This document shows positions 8,941-18,839 of a stretch of DNA of 64,000 nt, one piece after another. A program made the position numbers and the translations under genes. Position 1 is the first letter of the stretch. Every line of letters begins with the position of its first letter. The stretch spans positions 2,536,001-2,600,000 of the forward strand of contig NZ_CP136520.1 of assembly GCF_032813545.1 (NCBI RefSeq), in the 5' to 3' direction. Under the pieces are notes generated by a model. That model was not told where the DNA came from and made no database searches. It worked only from the letters and a program-made list of their open reading frames with translations. This stretch comes from Nodosilinea sp. E11. GTDB lineage: Bacteria; Cyanobacteriota; Cyanobacteriia; Phormidesmidales; Phormidesmidaceae.

Positions 8941-9912
8941 ATGACTTCAGTAACTTCCCTTTTCGCGCCGGTTGAGTCCGACCTTGACCTGATGTCCCAA
9001 AACCTGAAAGGGTTAATCGGGTCACGGCATCCCATTCTGTCAGCAGCAGCAGAACATTTATTTGGAGCCGGAGGCAAGCGATTACGTCCAGCGATCGTGC
9101 TGCTGGTATCTAAAGCCACCCTGCCGGGACAAGAGATCACACCCAAGCACCGTCGCCTGGCCGAAATCACCGAAATGATTCACACCGCCAGTCTGGTTCA
9201 CGACGATGTGGTCGATGAGGCCGCTGTGCGTCGGGGGGTGCCTACGGTGCACAGCAGCTTCGGCAACCGAATCGCGGTTTTGGCTGGCGATTTCCTATTC
9301 GCCCAGGCGTCGTGGTACCTGGCCAACCTCGACAACCTGCTGGTGGTCAAACTGCTATCTCAGGTGATTATGAATCTGGCTGAGGGTGAGATTCAGCAGG
9401 GGCTAAACCGCTTCGATACCAGTCTTTCCATCGATGCCTACCTCGACAAGAGCTACTTCAAAACGGCTTCGCTGATGGCTAACAGCGCCAAGGCCGCAGG
9501 AGTCCTTAGCGAAGTGTCTGAGAACGTAGTAGAACAGCTCTACAACTATGGTCGCCATCTGGGGCTGGCTTTTCAGATCGTTGACGATATTCTCGACTTC
9601 ACCAGCTCTGATGAGGTGCTGGGTAAACCCGCCTGTTCTGACCTAAAAAGCGGCAACCTGACAGCGCCAGTGCTCTACGCGATGGCCGAGCATCCGTTCT
9701 TGACGACTCTAATTGAGCGCGAATTTTCTGAAACCGACGACTTCGATCAGGCCATTGAACTGGTGCACCGCAGCAGCGGCATTGCCAAGTCGCGCGATCT
9801 AGCAGCTGAGCATGCTCGCCAGGCGGCAGATTGCCTAGAGCACCTACCGCCCTCCGCTGCCCGCCAGGCACTTCAAGACCTGACCAGCTACGTGCTGCGA
9901 CGCATCACCTAG
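8941..9912 (+). CDS. sds: Polyprenyl (solanesyl) diphosphate synthase
   Basis: Long-chain trans-prenyltransferase that extends FPP/GGPP with isopentenyl diphosphate to make the plastoquinone side chain. Both aspartate-rich motifs are present: DDVVD starting at D88 and DDILD starting at D215. GGKRLRP (substrate binding) precedes the first. The 323-residue length is normal. ATG 8941 is chosen over an in-frame TTG at 8929. The solanesyl chain length is inferred from cyanobacterial orthologues; sequence alone only secures a polyprenyl synthase. Confidence 0.93.
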   Translation: MTSVTSLFAPVESDLDLMSQNLKGLIGSRHPILSAAAEHLFGAGGKRLRPAIVLLVSKATLPGQEITPKHRRLAEITEMIHTASLVHDDVVDEAAVRRGVPTVHSSFGNRIAVLAGDFLFAQASWYLANLDNLLVVKLLSQVIMNLAEGEIQQGLNRFDTSLSIDAYLDKSYFKTASLMANSAKAAGVLSEVSENVVEQLYNYGRHLGLAFQIVDDILDFTSSDEVLGKPACSDLKSGNLTAPVLYAMAEHPFLTTLIEREFSETDDFDQAIELVHRSSGIAKSRDLAAEHARQAADCLEHLPPSAARQALQDLTSYVLRRIT

Positions 9913-9969
9913 GGTTAGAGATACTGTTGAAGTTGAGTAAATCCCGAGCAGACACAGCCAAAGCAACCC

Positions 9970-10440
9970 ATGGGCCAAGAAATCGAGCGCAAATTTTTGG
10001 TAGTGGGCGACGCCTGGCGAAACCATGCCCAGGGTGAGCTCATGCGCCAGGGCTATATCCCTACTCAGGATGCCCGTACGGTTAGAGTGCGACAAGTGGG
10101 CGATCGCGCCTACCTCACCCTCAAAGGTCCAGCTGTGGGCCTGGTACGCCCTGAGTTTGAGTACTCCATCCCGGTTGACGACGCCGAAACGATTCTCGCC
10201 ACCCTCTGTGAACCACCGCTGATCGAAAAAACCCGCTACCGTTTGCCCCTAGGCAATGTGGTGTGGGAAATAGATGACTTTCACGGCGACAATCAGGGGC
10301 TGATTGTGGCTGAAGTGGAGCTGACCAGCGCCGATCAGCCCGTAGACTTACCTGATTGGATTGGGCTAGAGGTGACTGACGACCACCGCTACCAAAATGC
10401 TAACTTGGCCCGCCATCCCTATAGCCAGTGGGAAGTGTAG
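9970..10440 (+). CDS. CYTH-domain (triphosphate tunnel) protein
   Basis: A 156-residue single-domain CYTH protein. The diagnostic ExExK motif is at E4-I-E-R-K8, followed by the alternating charged strands of a triphosphate tunnel (RVRQVGDRAYLTLKG; EIDDFHGDNQGLIVAEVEL). Members of this family in bacteria hydrolyse inorganic triphosphate or related triphosphates, so a soluble triphosphatase is the likely role; adenylate cyclase activity is less likely for this length class. It starts 57 bp after sds on the same strand. Confidence 0.87.
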   Translation: MGQEIERKFLVVGDAWRNHAQGELMRQGYIPTQDARTVRVRQVGDRAYLTLKGPAVGLVRPEFEYSIPVDDAETILATLCEPPLIEKTRYRLPLGNVVWEIDDFHGDNQGLIVAEVELTSADQPVDLPDWIGLEVTDDHRYQNANLARHPYSQWEV

Positions 10441-10473
10441 GCAGAGTACGTAGAAGCTTCAGGCTTCTCCTGT

Positions 10474-11700
10474 CTACCCTTCCACGCTCCCGTCTGCCGG
10501 ATATTCTCGTCCTCGCCACTGGGTCGGTCGCCGCAGCGACGACAGCCCAATGCGGGCCACAGCCGCCAAATCGGCTAGCGGTGAGAGCCAAAAGGCCCAG
10601 GCTCCGGGTGCCCCTTGCAGATCGTAGGCCGAAGCCACCGCCGCCTGCATACCCAGCCGCATCAGCAACAAACTGGCGTTCACGGCCAGCAGCACTTGCA
10701 ATGCCAGCGACCAAGCAGCAGGCATAGCCTGCTGAATTGCGATCAAACCCGGCACCAACAGCCAGGGCAACCCCTGCATTAGGGCCAGAAAGGCCCAATC
10801 CCACCACACCTGAGCCGTTGAAGCGGCATCTTTTAGATCTAGGGAGCGGCCCCACTCTCGCCAGGTTTCGGCGATGCCTTCGTACATGCGCACTTTGAGC
10901 AGGCGGCTGCCATCCCAAAAGCCCACCTTTGCCCCCTGGGCGGCGGCATAGCGAGCCAGGGTGACATCGTCACAGAAGGATGTAGCCGCTGACCGGTAGC
11001 CGTCTAGCTGTTCTAACAGCGATCGCCGCACCATAAAGCACTGCCCGTTGGCCATGACGCGCTGGGCCGAGTTGCTAGAGCTACCTGCTGGGCCAAACCG
11101 GTAGACCAAGGTCATCAGCAGGGCGGGTTGTAGCCAGAACTCGCCGGGCTGCTTGAGAATAAACCGGGGAGCCAGAGATACCAGGTCATAGTCCTCCCGC
11201 TCCATGGCGCGAACCAGAGCCGCCACCAGACCAGGCTGCGGCTGGGTATCGGCATCAATACCCAGAACCCAGGTGCTAGCCACCGATGTGTGGCGAAAGC
11301 CGTAGTCTAAAGCCCAAGGGCGACCTACCCAGCCCTGGGGCAGCGGGTCATCCTCTAGCAGACGCAGACGCGGATCGTAGGCTTGATAGGCTTTGACCAC
11401 GGCCTGGGTGCCATCGGTGGAGCGGCTATCGACCACCAGCACCTCGCGCACTTCATAGCCCTGACAGCTCAGCCCCTCCAGGCAAGGGCTTAACCGAGCC
11501 GCCTCGTTGAGGGTGGGCACTACCACCGATACGCTGCCAAGCTGCTCTAGAGTAGAGGGTTGGGGTAGCAGTGGCGGGCGGCGAAACGGCCCCTGCATTA
11601 ACCGCGATAGCAGCACAGCCAACATGGGTAGCTGCAAAGCCAAGAGAATGACGGCTAAAGCACTTAACCAGGGAAATAGGGGGGCCACATCAGCGGGCAA
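10474..11700 (-). CDS. cruG: Myxol-type carotenoid glycosyltransferase
   Basis: Membrane-anchored family 2 glycosyltransferase of 408 residues: an N-terminal helix, the GT-A domain with VVVPTLNEAARL and the DxD-type GIDADTQPQPG, and C-terminal helices. It lies directly after cruF (208 bp, same strand). In cyanobacteria CruG is the 2'-O-glycosyltransferase that finishes myxoxanthophyll. The gene name rests on the cruF neighbour plus general resemblance, since GT2 enzymes are alike; a hopanoid-type GT2 is the main alternative. Confidence 0.8.
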   Translation of the reverse strand: MPADVAPLFPWLSALAVILLALQLPMLAVLLSRLMQGPFRRPPLLPQPSTLEQLGSVSVVVPTLNEAARLSPCLEGLSCQGYEVREVLVVDSRSTDGTQAVVKAYQAYDPRLRLLEDDPLPQGWVGRPWALDYGFRHTSVASTWVLGIDADTQPQPGLVAALVRAMEREDYDLVSLAPRFILKQPGEFWLQPALLMTLVYRFGPAGSSSNSAQRVMANGQCFMVRRSLLEQLDGYRSAATSFCDDVTLARYAAAQGAKVGFWDGSRLLKVRMYEGIAETWREWGRSLDLKDAASTAQVWWDWAFLALMQGLPWLLVPGLIAIQQAMPAAWSLALQVLLAVNASLLLMRLGMQAAVASAYDLQGAPGAWAFWLSPLADLAAVARIGLSSLRRPTQWRGREYPADGSVEG

Positions 11701-11908
11701 GGGAATACCTCAAAACAGACACATTCTTGACTTTAGACTACCGGGAAACGCCGCAGTGCTCCGCCTACACCGCAAAGCGGTTAGGGGGTGGTGAAGCGGT
11801 GCACGACTCAGTTGCAGTCGGTTACGGTGCAGTTTTGCAGGTTTTGCGTAGACAACCGGCAGGGAGTCAATTGGCTTAGGTCACCCCTCGACCGGACAAA
11901 CGCTAAGG

Positions 11909-12826
11909 CTAGGACCCTTTCGTCGCCGCCACGGGTTCAATCACCTGGGTAGGCTCGTCTAAGGAACTAGAGAGTCCCTCCTGGGCAGTGGCTCGCCAGC
12001 ACAGCACAGCGGGCAGGGCACCGGTCAAAATACCGAGGGCAATGGGTACATAAAAACCAGCAGCCAGGCTCATCACTAGCGCAAAGCCAAAGTTAGCCAG
12101 GTAGACCACCAGGGGTAGGGTGAGTTGTCCCTGGTCTAGCTCAGGGGAGAATTTAAAGGTTTTCCAAAGGCCCAGGGCAACCCCCATAAAGACGATGCCC
12201 GTGCCTAGCCAACCGGCGAAGTTTTGGTAGGGCATGCCGAAGAAGGCTCCGGGTTCGTGCCAATACCAGAAGGGCAGAGCAGTTTGGCTCATGGCCGGGT
12301 CAAGCACAAAATCCCAGGAGGTCAGCAGGACAGACCCTAACAAGACGGCAGCCAGCGATCGCGCCCAACCATAGCGTCCCGCGCCGCCCCCAGCGGCCAA
12401 ACCACTGCGGGCCAGCAGAAAGGAGGCTAAGCCCAGATAGAACCACGACAACGGAATGGTAAATGGTACTAACCCAGCTACCTTGTAGCCCAGACCGTTG
12501 AGGTAGGTGTAGTGACCAAAGGGAAAGCCGGTACTGGTGCCCAGCAGCTCACTGGATACCGATATGCCCACAGCCGCGATCGCAAAGGTGATCAAGCTCC
12601 CCAGCCCCAGGGTGCGGTAGGCGTACAGCGCCACGGCTACAGTGCCCAACAAAATGTAGCCCACGCCGCCCCCGGCCATGCTCCACTGAAACAGGGTTTG
12701 CCCGGCTGGCAAGTACTCTAGAATGCCGGGGTGGGGCACCACCCACAACAGCCCCGCCAGGCCAAAGGCCATGGCAACGATGTGACCGTACAAGCAAAAT
12801 CGCTCGATGGCTAAAAGATTTCTCAT
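11909..12826 (-). CDS. cruF: Carotenoid 1',2'-hydratase
   Basis: A very hydrophobic 305-residue protein with about seven or eight predicted membrane helices and the DUF422 carotenoid biosynthesis pattern, including HYTYLNGLGYKV and SWDFVLDPAM. CruF adds water to the psi end of gamma-carotene derivatives on the way to myxol glycosides. It is upstream of cruG and probably co-transcribed with it. The last residues (about 285-305) form a polar tail. Confidence 0.86.
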   Translation of the reverse strand: MRNLLAIERFCLYGHIVAMAFGLAGLLWVVPHPGILEYLPAGQTLFQWSMAGGGVGYILLGTVAVALYAYRTLGLGSLITFAIAAVGISVSSELLGTSTGFPFGHYTYLNGLGYKVAGLVPFTIPLSWFYLGLASFLLARSGLAAGGGAGRYGWARSLAAVLLGSVLLTSWDFVLDPAMSQTALPFWYWHEPGAFFGMPYQNFAGWLGTGIVFMGVALGLWKTFKFSPELDQGQLTLPLVVYLANFGFALVMSLAAGFYVPIALGILTGALPAVLCWRATAQEGLSSSLDEPTQVIEPVAATKGS

Positions 12827-13109
12827 GGTAAGTCCTAGATACCGCTGACCAGATTAGGGAACCAATTGGCCCTAACCATTCCTCTGGAAAGTTTGATTAA
12901 CAGCTACAGTTCCAATCATCGTCGCTTAAATCATAAGTTTTGTAAACGGTGAGTTTGGGACCTATGCTAACGGACTCACCGATGGAGGGCAGCGACTCTA
13001 ACCCTACCAATTAAAGGCATTTTAAGGGCATGAGCCCCAGGTGTGGTGATGTGAAAACCTGGAAAATCGGCTAGGATGACGACATAATCGGTCAGATCTT
13101 TGAGATCCT

Positions 13110-14321
13110 ATGGCACCTATGACGACCCCTGGCCCAACTCTAACAGTTAGGCCACTGCAATATCGCGATCTAGATGACCTCAAGCAGTGGCAGCCTGAAG
13201 ATTTGGAGGCTGGCAGCGATCGCGATGTCGCCGAGGATGTTGTCTCCTGGTTAGACTACCAGCGGCGCTGGTACGGTCCGCTCAAAGTGCTGAGCTGGAT
13301 GCCCCGCCCCATGCCGCAAAACCAGACGACCTTTGTTGCCGAACGCCAAAAGACCCTGGTGGGGTTTATTCAGGTTTCGCCCTTTAACCAAACCCGCAGC
13401 ACATGGCGGGTTGAGCGGGTGGTAGTTAACCGCAGCGCCCTGGCCAACACAGCCTCTGCTGGCTACATGGACGTGGGTTCGCGGCTGCTGCGCCACTGCT
13501 TTGAGGCGGTGTGGGAAGCTAGAACCTGGATGCTCGAGATCGATGTCAACCACAAGTCAGCCCTGGGCCTTTACCGCTTTAATGGCTTTCAGCCCCTGGC
13601 ACAGATGACCTACTGGGCCTTACAGCCCGACCAAATTGAGGTTCTGGCCCAGCGGGAGCCCGATTTGCCCAACCTTTTGCCCATCAGCAACGCTGACTCT
13701 CAGCTGCTTTACCAGCTTGATACAGCCTCCATGCCACCCCTGGTGCGCCAGGTGTTTGACCACCAGCTTCAAGACTTTAAAACCAATCTGCTGAGTACTG
13801 CGATCGCCACGACCGATCGGCTGGTTAACAAAGTCGAAACCGTCGGGGCCTATGTGTTTGAGCAGCAGCGCAAGGCTGCTATCGGTCAGTTTAAGCTGGC
13901 CATTTCTCGTGATGGCAAGCAGCCTCACAGCGCAGGGCTGACGGTGCATCCGGCCTACACTTGGCTCTACCCAGAGCTAATGGCTCAGATGGCTAAGATT
14001 TTGCAGCCGTTTCCGGCCCAGTCGCTGCGGTTGACCTCCCTCGACTACCAGCCTGAACGCGAAGCTTGCTTTACCCAAAGTCAAGCCATCCCAGAGTCTC
14101 ATGCGCTTCTGATGTCGCGATCGGTATGGCACAAGGTGCGGGAGGCGCGGCATCTGTCTCTAGAGGGGCTACAACTCTCGGATGTATTGACCGGACTACA
14201 GCCCGCTGGCAAGCCTGTGCCTGGACGCATGACCTGGTCGGCAGAGCGCTGGCAAGCCCTGACGGGGTCACCCACTCCAGAGAGCAGTTCCAATGATTCG
14301 GGGTCGGAGAGCGATCGCTAG
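13110..14321 (+). CDS. GNAT-family acetyltransferase-like protein
   Basis: A 403-residue protein whose N-terminal half reads as a GNAT fold (TLTVRPLQYRDLDDLKQW, FVAERQKTLVGFIQV, LEIDVNHKSALGLYRFNGF). The acetyl-CoA loop (about TASAGYMDVGSRLLRHCFE) lacks the classic RGxGxG/A, so activity is uncertain. The C-terminal half has no family I recognise. It heads the plus-strand run toward ruvX, 27 bp upstream of it, suggesting co-transcription. The start at 13110 (MAPMTT) could also be the ATG at 13119. Confidence 0.72.
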   Translation: MAPMTTPGPTLTVRPLQYRDLDDLKQWQPEDLEAGSDRDVAEDVVSWLDYQRRWYGPLKVLSWMPRPMPQNQTTFVAERQKTLVGFIQVSPFNQTRSTWRVERVVVNRSALANTASAGYMDVGSRLLRHCFEAVWEARTWMLEIDVNHKSALGLYRFNGFQPLAQMTYWALQPDQIEVLAQREPDLPNLLPISNADSQLLYQLDTASMPPLVRQVFDHQLQDFKTNLLSTAIATTDRLVNKVETVGAYVFEQQRKAAIGQFKLAISRDGKQPHSAGLTVHPAYTWLYPELMAQMAKILQPFPAQSLRLTSLDYQPEREACFTQSQAIPESHALLMSRSVWHKVREARHLSLEGLQLSDVLTGLQPAGKPVPGRMTWSAERWQALTGSPTPESSSNDSGSESDR

Positions 14322-14348
14322 GTTGGCCGCTGCTTCAAAGATTTTGCC

Positions 14349-14774
14349 ATGGCACCTGTTTCAGCTCTGGGGTTAGATATCGGTCGCAAGCGCATAGGGG
14401 TAGCAGGGTGTGATGGCACTGGCCTGATTGCGACTGGGCTGACAACCCTGCGCCGAGGATCCTTTGATGACCTAATTGCCGACTTGAAACAGATTGTTCA
14501 GACGCGGCAGGCCCAGGTGCTGGTGGTGGGCCTGCCCTTCACCATGGCAGGCGAAGAAGGCTTTCAGGCCCGTCAGGTGCGTAAGGTGGCCGAGGGGCTC
14601 AGCCGTGCCTTAGATCTCCCCGTGGTTTACATGGATGAACGCCTTAGCTCGGTGGAAGCGGAGCAATTCATGCGCGCCGAGGGCTATTCTGTCAGCCAAG
14701 ACAAAGCCCTGATTGACCGCAAAGCCGCCGCTATAATCTTGCAGCGCTGGCTAGACGAACGTCGCCACCTATAA
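14349..14774 (+). CDS. ruvX: RuvX/YqgF pre-16S rRNA nuclease
   Basis: A 141-residue RNase H-fold protein with the YqgF motifs: LGLDIGRKRIGVAGCD (first catalytic aspartate), VVGLPFTMAGEEG, and VYMDERLSSVEAEQ (second acidic residue). The family matures the 16S rRNA 5' end and is also called a putative Holliday junction resolvase. The length is normal. It sits just after the GNAT-like gene. Confidence 0.93.
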   Translation: MAPVSALGLDIGRKRIGVAGCDGTGLIATGLTTLRRGSFDDLIADLKQIVQTRQAQVLVVGLPFTMAGEEGFQARQVRKVAEGLSRALDLPVVYMDERLSSVEAEQFMRAEGYSVSQDKALIDRKAAAIILQRWLDERRHL

Positions 14775-14898
14775 CAACCGTAAATAGACGTAAATAGGTA
14801 GACGTAACAGGATGGGATATTCTGTTAAAACCGTTCAGTGTTCAGGCTGGGCTGTGGCTCTACGTCCGCGCCCGGTTATCTAAAGAAGAGTGGCCTCC

Positions 14899-15462
14899 AT
14901 GGCGGACAATTCCCAACCCCTCGATGAGTCAGCTGTTGTTCTTACCGACGATAGCGGTCGGTTTTTGCCCTGCCAGGTTGAGCAGAGCTTTGAGCTAAAC
15001 AATCGCGAGTATCTGCTGCTGCTGCCCCTTGATGCTCCCATTGAAATCTTTGTTTGGCAGCAAGATGACAATGACGAAGACATCCTCATGGATGTAGAAG
15101 ATGAGGACATCGATCAGATCTTTCTCACCGCCAAGGCGGTGCTGGCGGAGCAAAACTTAACCTTACAGCGCACGGCCATCACCCTCACGGCCTCGGGTGA
15201 GCTGCCCGAGCCAGAAGAGGACAACTGCCTCACCCTGGAGCTAGACGACCTCGACGACGCTGGCAACCCGATGACGGAAGAGTTTCAGATTTTGGCCACC
15301 TGCTTCTACGAAGACGAAGAATATACCCTCTGCACCCCCCTCGACCCACTGCTCATCTTTGCCTACCGCAACAGTAGCGGGGCCTTAGAGGTCGTTACCC
15401 CAGAAGAATTTCAGACGATTCGCGGCGGTTTGGAAGAAAAGCTGTTTGATCTACTAGAGTAG
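14899..15462 (+). CDS. DUF3727/DUF1292-type protein
   Basis: A soluble, strongly acidic protein of 187 residues. It has two related halves: VLTDDSGRFLPCQVEQSFEL... YLLLLPLDAPIEIF and a later EEFQILATCFYEDEEYTLCTPLDPLLIFAYR, each resembling the DUF1292 pattern. The function is unknown. ATG 14899 (MADNSQ) is preferred to 14890. The mltG gene follows 34 bp downstream, an order I recall from other cyanobacteria. Confidence 0.85.
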   Translation: MADNSQPLDESAVVLTDDSGRFLPCQVEQSFELNNREYLLLLPLDAPIEIFVWQQDDNDEDILMDVEDEDIDQIFLTAKAVLAEQNLTLQRTAITLTASGELPEPEEDNCLTLELDDLDDAGNPMTEEFQILATCFYEDEEYTLCTPLDPLLIFAYRNSSGALEVVTPEEFQTIRGGLEEKLFDLLE

Positions 15463-15496
15463 GGACGTTCACAACGTCATTATCAACGTTGCAATC

Positions 15497-16573
15497 ATGG
15501 CTAAGGGTTCACGCTGGATTCGGTGGAGTTTTCTCGGGCTGCTGGTACCTCTTGCCACGGGGGTAGCGGCCTGGCAGGGCTGGGCTTGGTGGAGCTGGGC
15601 CAACCAGCCGGTCAGTGAAGGCACTGCCGACACAGCGGCTCAAACGGTGCAAATTCAAATTCCGCCAGGTACTCCAGGGCAGCAGATTGGCCAAGATCTA
15701 GAGGCAGCGGGGCTGATTCGCTCGTCTCTAGCCTGGAAGCTGTGGTCGCGTTGGCAAGCCCAGCAAAACCCCGATGGCGGGTTTCAGGCGGGTACCTATG
15801 CGATTAATCCCACCGATTCTATGACTGCGATCGCAGCGATGATCCGCAGTGGCCAGGTAGTGCAGACCTCGTTTACCATCCCGGAGGGCTGGAACCGGCG
15901 GCAAATGGCGGCCTACTTTGAGCAGGCAGGCTTTTTCTCGGCTGAGGCCTTTTTGGCCGCTACAGAGCAGATTCCCCGCGATCGCTACCCCTGGCTGCCC
16001 GATACCATTCCTCACCTAGAGGGGTTCTTGTTTCCTGATACATACCAATTGCCCGCTGAGGGCGTTACCGCCGAAGCCGCCGTAGATGCCATGCTGCGCC
16101 GGTTTGAAACTGTCGCGCTACCGGTTTATCAACAGGCTACTACTGATTTTTCACTGCTGGAGTGGGCAACCCTGGCCAGCATTGTCGAAAAAGAATCGGT
16201 TGTGCCCAGCGAGCGGGGCCTAATTGCGGGAGTATTTACCAACCGCCTCGAGCAAAATATTCCTCTCGGGGCCGATCCAACGGTGGAGTATGGACTGGGC
16301 ATTACCCAGACTAAAGAGCAACCCCTCACCTGGACACAGGTAGGCACCCCATCGCCCTACAACACCTATATCAACCCCGGCTTAACGCCGACCCCCATTG
16401 CCAGTGCGGGCTTAGCCAGCCTAGAGGCCACCCTAGACCCAGCGCCCACCGACTACCTCTTTTTTGTGGCCCGCTACGACGGCACCCACGTGTTTAGTCG
16501 CACTCTGGCGGAGCATGAAGCCGCCCGCGATGCCATTCGCGCGGCTATCAATAGCACTACGGTCGACAATTAA
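15497..16573 (+). CDS. mltG: Endolytic murein transglycosylase MltG
   Basis: Inner-membrane lytic transglycosylase that cuts nascent glycan strands and limits their length. One N-terminal membrane helix (about residues 10-30) leads into a LysM-like segment (QIPPGTPGQQIGQDLEAAGLI) and the YceG domain. The catalytic glutamate is E231 in the ASIVEKES motif; PLGADPTVEYGLG and YNTYINPGLTPTPIASAG are family blocks. The 358-residue length is normal. Confidence 0.94.
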   Translation: MAKGSRWIRWSFLGLLVPLATGVAAWQGWAWWSWANQPVSEGTADTAAQTVQIQIPPGTPGQQIGQDLEAAGLIRSSLAWKLWSRWQAQQNPDGGFQAGTYAINPTDSMTAIAAMIRSGQVVQTSFTIPEGWNRRQMAAYFEQAGFFSAEAFLAATEQIPRDRYPWLPDTIPHLEGFLFPDTYQLPAEGVTAEAAVDAMLRRFETVALPVYQQATTDFSLLEWATLASIVEKESVVPSERGLIAGVFTNRLEQNIPLGADPTVEYGLGITQTKEQPLTWTQVGTPSPYNTYINPGLTPTPIASAGLASLEATLDPAPTDYLFFVARYDGTHVFSRTLAEHEAARDAIRAAINSTTVDN

Positions 16574-16683
16574 GCCTAGTTTTAAACCTAGTTGTTCAAA
16601 TTCATTTTCCCGCTGTTGTTGAAATAGTGCTCAACAACCGTAAGAGCTGAGGCTCCACTAACCGCAGACCCCCAATCTAGATT

Positions 16684-17223
16684 ATGCTAGCTTTGGGGAT
16701 CAATGGTTTGGTTATGACTTTTTCTCACCTGCTACAGCCCAATTTAGTGTTGGATGGCAACGTCCTAGCAATTTCCCCTGACTTGCTGGCCAAGCACAAT
16801 ATTAAGGGGCTCATTTTAGACGTAGACGATACGCTAGTGCCGCTGCGCCAGGCTGAAACCAACCCTGATCTAGCCCGGTGGATGCAGCAAATGAAGGCGG
16901 TATCTAGCGTATGGCTAGTGAGCAACAACATCAACGCCCACCGGATTAACCGCATTGCCTCCCTGCTAGAAGTGCCCTACTTAACTAGCGCGGGCAAGCC
17001 CTCGGGCCGAAAGCTCAGGTTAGCCATGGCCGCAATGAACCTGCCGGTAGACCAGGTTGCCATGGTGGGCGATCGCCTCTTTACCGACGTTTTAGCAGGC
17101 AACCGTATGGGTCTCTTCACCATTCTGGTAGAGCCAATGCCTGGCCTCAACCAGATTGCTCGCACATCCCCCGTACGAGCCTTTGAAGTGATGATCTCTC
17201 AATATTTAGGGGTCACATTCTAG
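16684..17223 (+). CDS. YqeG-family HAD phosphatase
   Basis: A 179-residue HAD subfamily IIIA protein. Motif I is LDVDDTLVP, motif II is in WLVSNN, motif III lysine is in SAGKPSGRKL, and motif IV is MVGDRLFTDVLAGNRMG. All acidic catalytic residues are present, so an active phosphatase is likely; the substrate is not predictable from sequence alone (some relatives act on phosphatidylglycerophosphate). It lies between mltG and proB on the same strand but is separated from proB by 393 bp. Confidence 0.9.
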   Translation: MLALGINGLVMTFSHLLQPNLVLDGNVLAISPDLLAKHNIKGLILDVDDTLVPLRQAETNPDLARWMQQMKAVSSVWLVSNNINAHRINRIASLLEVPYLTSAGKPSGRKLRLAMAAMNLPVDQVAMVGDRLFTDVLAGNRMGLFTILVEPMPGLNQIARTSPVRAFEVMISQYLGVTF

Positions 17224-17616
17224 TAGTCTGCCAAGCCAAAGGTGATGGCTTAGTGAGTTTAAGGGGTCAGGGGTCAGGTTCATAGCAGATCGGGAACCTA
17301 ACACTCTCAACGTTTAGACCTTGTTACAATTAGCTTGGTCAAGTACTAGACTTCAAGGATGAAAAATTGCTGAGGCCTAGGGTTCCAGATTAGTTACAAA
17401 CTGTAACTTGATCAAGGTAAAACGTTGCAGCAGTAAATATAAAGAAAATATTAGAGATACTTTGAAAGCCATGAATTGCTGACATAGTGGTTACAGATAA
17501 ACAGGGGCCAAGCCTATAAAGGCCCTTACTTTAATAAGTCATTTTGGGTGTCGACCTTAGGGTTGGCACCCAAAGTCTTTTTAGGCCCTAGCAACTGCTA
17601 GAAATGGCTGAGGTAA
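17224..17616 (+). other. Gap upstream of proB; possible small RNA
   Basis: About 390 bases with no protein frame. It contains a perfect dyad GTTACA-AAC-TGTAAC near 17392, a hairpin (GGGCC ... GGCCC, about 17504-17526) and ends in an intrinsic-terminator-like structure at 17549-17583. A terminator with no gene just before it suggests a short noncoding transcript or proB leader in the interval (inference). Confidence 0.4.
17549..17583 (+). terminator. Intrinsic terminator-like hairpin before proB
   Basis: The arms TTGGGTG and CACCCAA enclose a 17-nt loop and are followed a few bases later by CTTTTT. It is oriented for plus-strand transcription. It is about 325 bases past yqeG, too far to be an ordinary yqeG terminator, so it may end a small RNA or act as a proB leader attenuator. 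Confidence 0.5.
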
Positions 17617-17682
17617 ATGTCTGAACAGAGGTGGCGGTTGCTATACTGCCAGGGCTATATTCTCTGTTTTTGGCATTTGCCC

Positions 17683-18831
17683 GTGAGCCTCGTTCAAACC
17701 CTAGTGGTTAAAATTGGTACCTCTAGCCTGACCGGCACCACCAACGGCCAGTTTGCGCTCTCTACCCTGGCGGCTTTGGTCGAAACCCTGTGTATTCTCA
17801 GGCAGCAGGGGCATCAGGTGGTGTTGGTGTCTTCGGGAGCGGTAGGCATTGGCTGCCGACGGCTACATTTGACCGAGCGGCCCAAAACCCTGGCCATGAA
17901 GCAGGCGGTGGCAGCGGTGGGCCAGGGCCGCCTGATGCGCATTTACGACGACCTATTCTCAGCGCTGAACCAACCCATTGCCCAGGTTCTGCTGACTCGC
18001 AGCGATCTGGCCCAGCGATCGCGCTACGTCAACAGCTACCGCACCTTTCGCCAGCTGTTGCAGTTGGGTGTCATCCCCATCGTCAACGAAAATGACACTG
18101 TGGCTGTAGAAGAGCTTAAGTTTGGCGACAACGATACCCTCTCGGCCCTGGTTGCCAGCTTAATTGGCGCACAGTGGCTGTTTTTACTCACCGATGTCGA
18201 TCGCCTCTACTCCGCCGATCCACGTTCTAACCCCGGTGCTCAGCCCATTATTGCCATCGATCGCCTAGCCGATATTCAGGCCTTAAAAGCGGTAGCGGGC
18301 GGACAGGGCTCAGCCTGGGGTACAGGTGGTATGCTCACCAAGCTTGAAGCCGCTCAAATTGCCACCACTGCCGGAGTGCGTACCGTGATCACCGATGGTC
18401 GCCAACCCAATAATGTAGTGCGGGCCTTGGCGGGTGAGGCGGTGGGCACCCAGTTTGCCCCTGCCCCTAAACCGAGTAGCGCCCGCAAACGGTGGATCGC
18501 AGCGGGCCTAGCCCCCGCTGGCCGTATTTACCTAGATCCAGGGGCAACCCAAGCCATTGTCAACGGAGGAAAGTCGCTGCTGGCGGCTGGTATTACCAGC
18601 GTTGACGGTGACTTCGCGGCCCAAGATGCCGTTGCCATCTGTGCCGCCAGTGGGGACGATATTGCACGCGGGATTGTCAACTATAGTGCCGCAGAACTAC
18701 AGCGAATCCTGGGCCGTCGTTCCGAAGATATCCCAGGAATTTTAGGATATGAGGGCGCAGATACAGTGGTGCACCGCGACAATTTGGTGGTCGCCACCGA
18801 TACTGACTTTAAAGATGCCGACGATCTCTAG
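17683..18831 (+). CDS. proB: Glutamate 5-kinase
   Basis: First enzyme of proline synthesis, phosphorylating glutamate with ATP. The amino acid kinase domain opens with [11 protein letters not shown] and includes [34 protein letters not shown] and the [14 protein letters not shown] loop. The C-terminal ~80 residues form a PUA domain ([24 protein letters not shown]). The GTG at 17683 gives 382 residues and fits the family. An ATG at 17617 with a nearby GAGG would add 22 poorly conserved-looking residues and cannot be excluded. Confidence 0.94.
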   Translation: MSLVQTLVVKIGTSSLTGTTNGQFALSTLAALVETLCILRQQGHQVVLVSSGAVGIGCRRLHLTERPKTLAMKQAVAAVGQGRLMRIYDDLFSALNQPIAQVLLTRSDLAQRSRYVNSYRTFRQLLQLGVIPIVNENDTVAVEELKFGDNDTLSALVASLIGAQWLFLLTDVDRLYSADPRSNPGAQPIIAIDRLADIQALKAVAGGQGSAWGTGGMLTKLEAAQIATTAGVRTVITDGRQPNNVVRALAGEAVGTQFAPAPKPSSARKRWIAAGLAPAGRIYLDPGATQAIVNGGKSLLAAGITSVDGDFAAQDAVAICAASGDDIARGIVNYSAAELQRILGRRSEDIPGILGYEGADTVVHRDNLVVATDTDFKDADDL

Positions 18832-18839
18832 CAGCCAAA

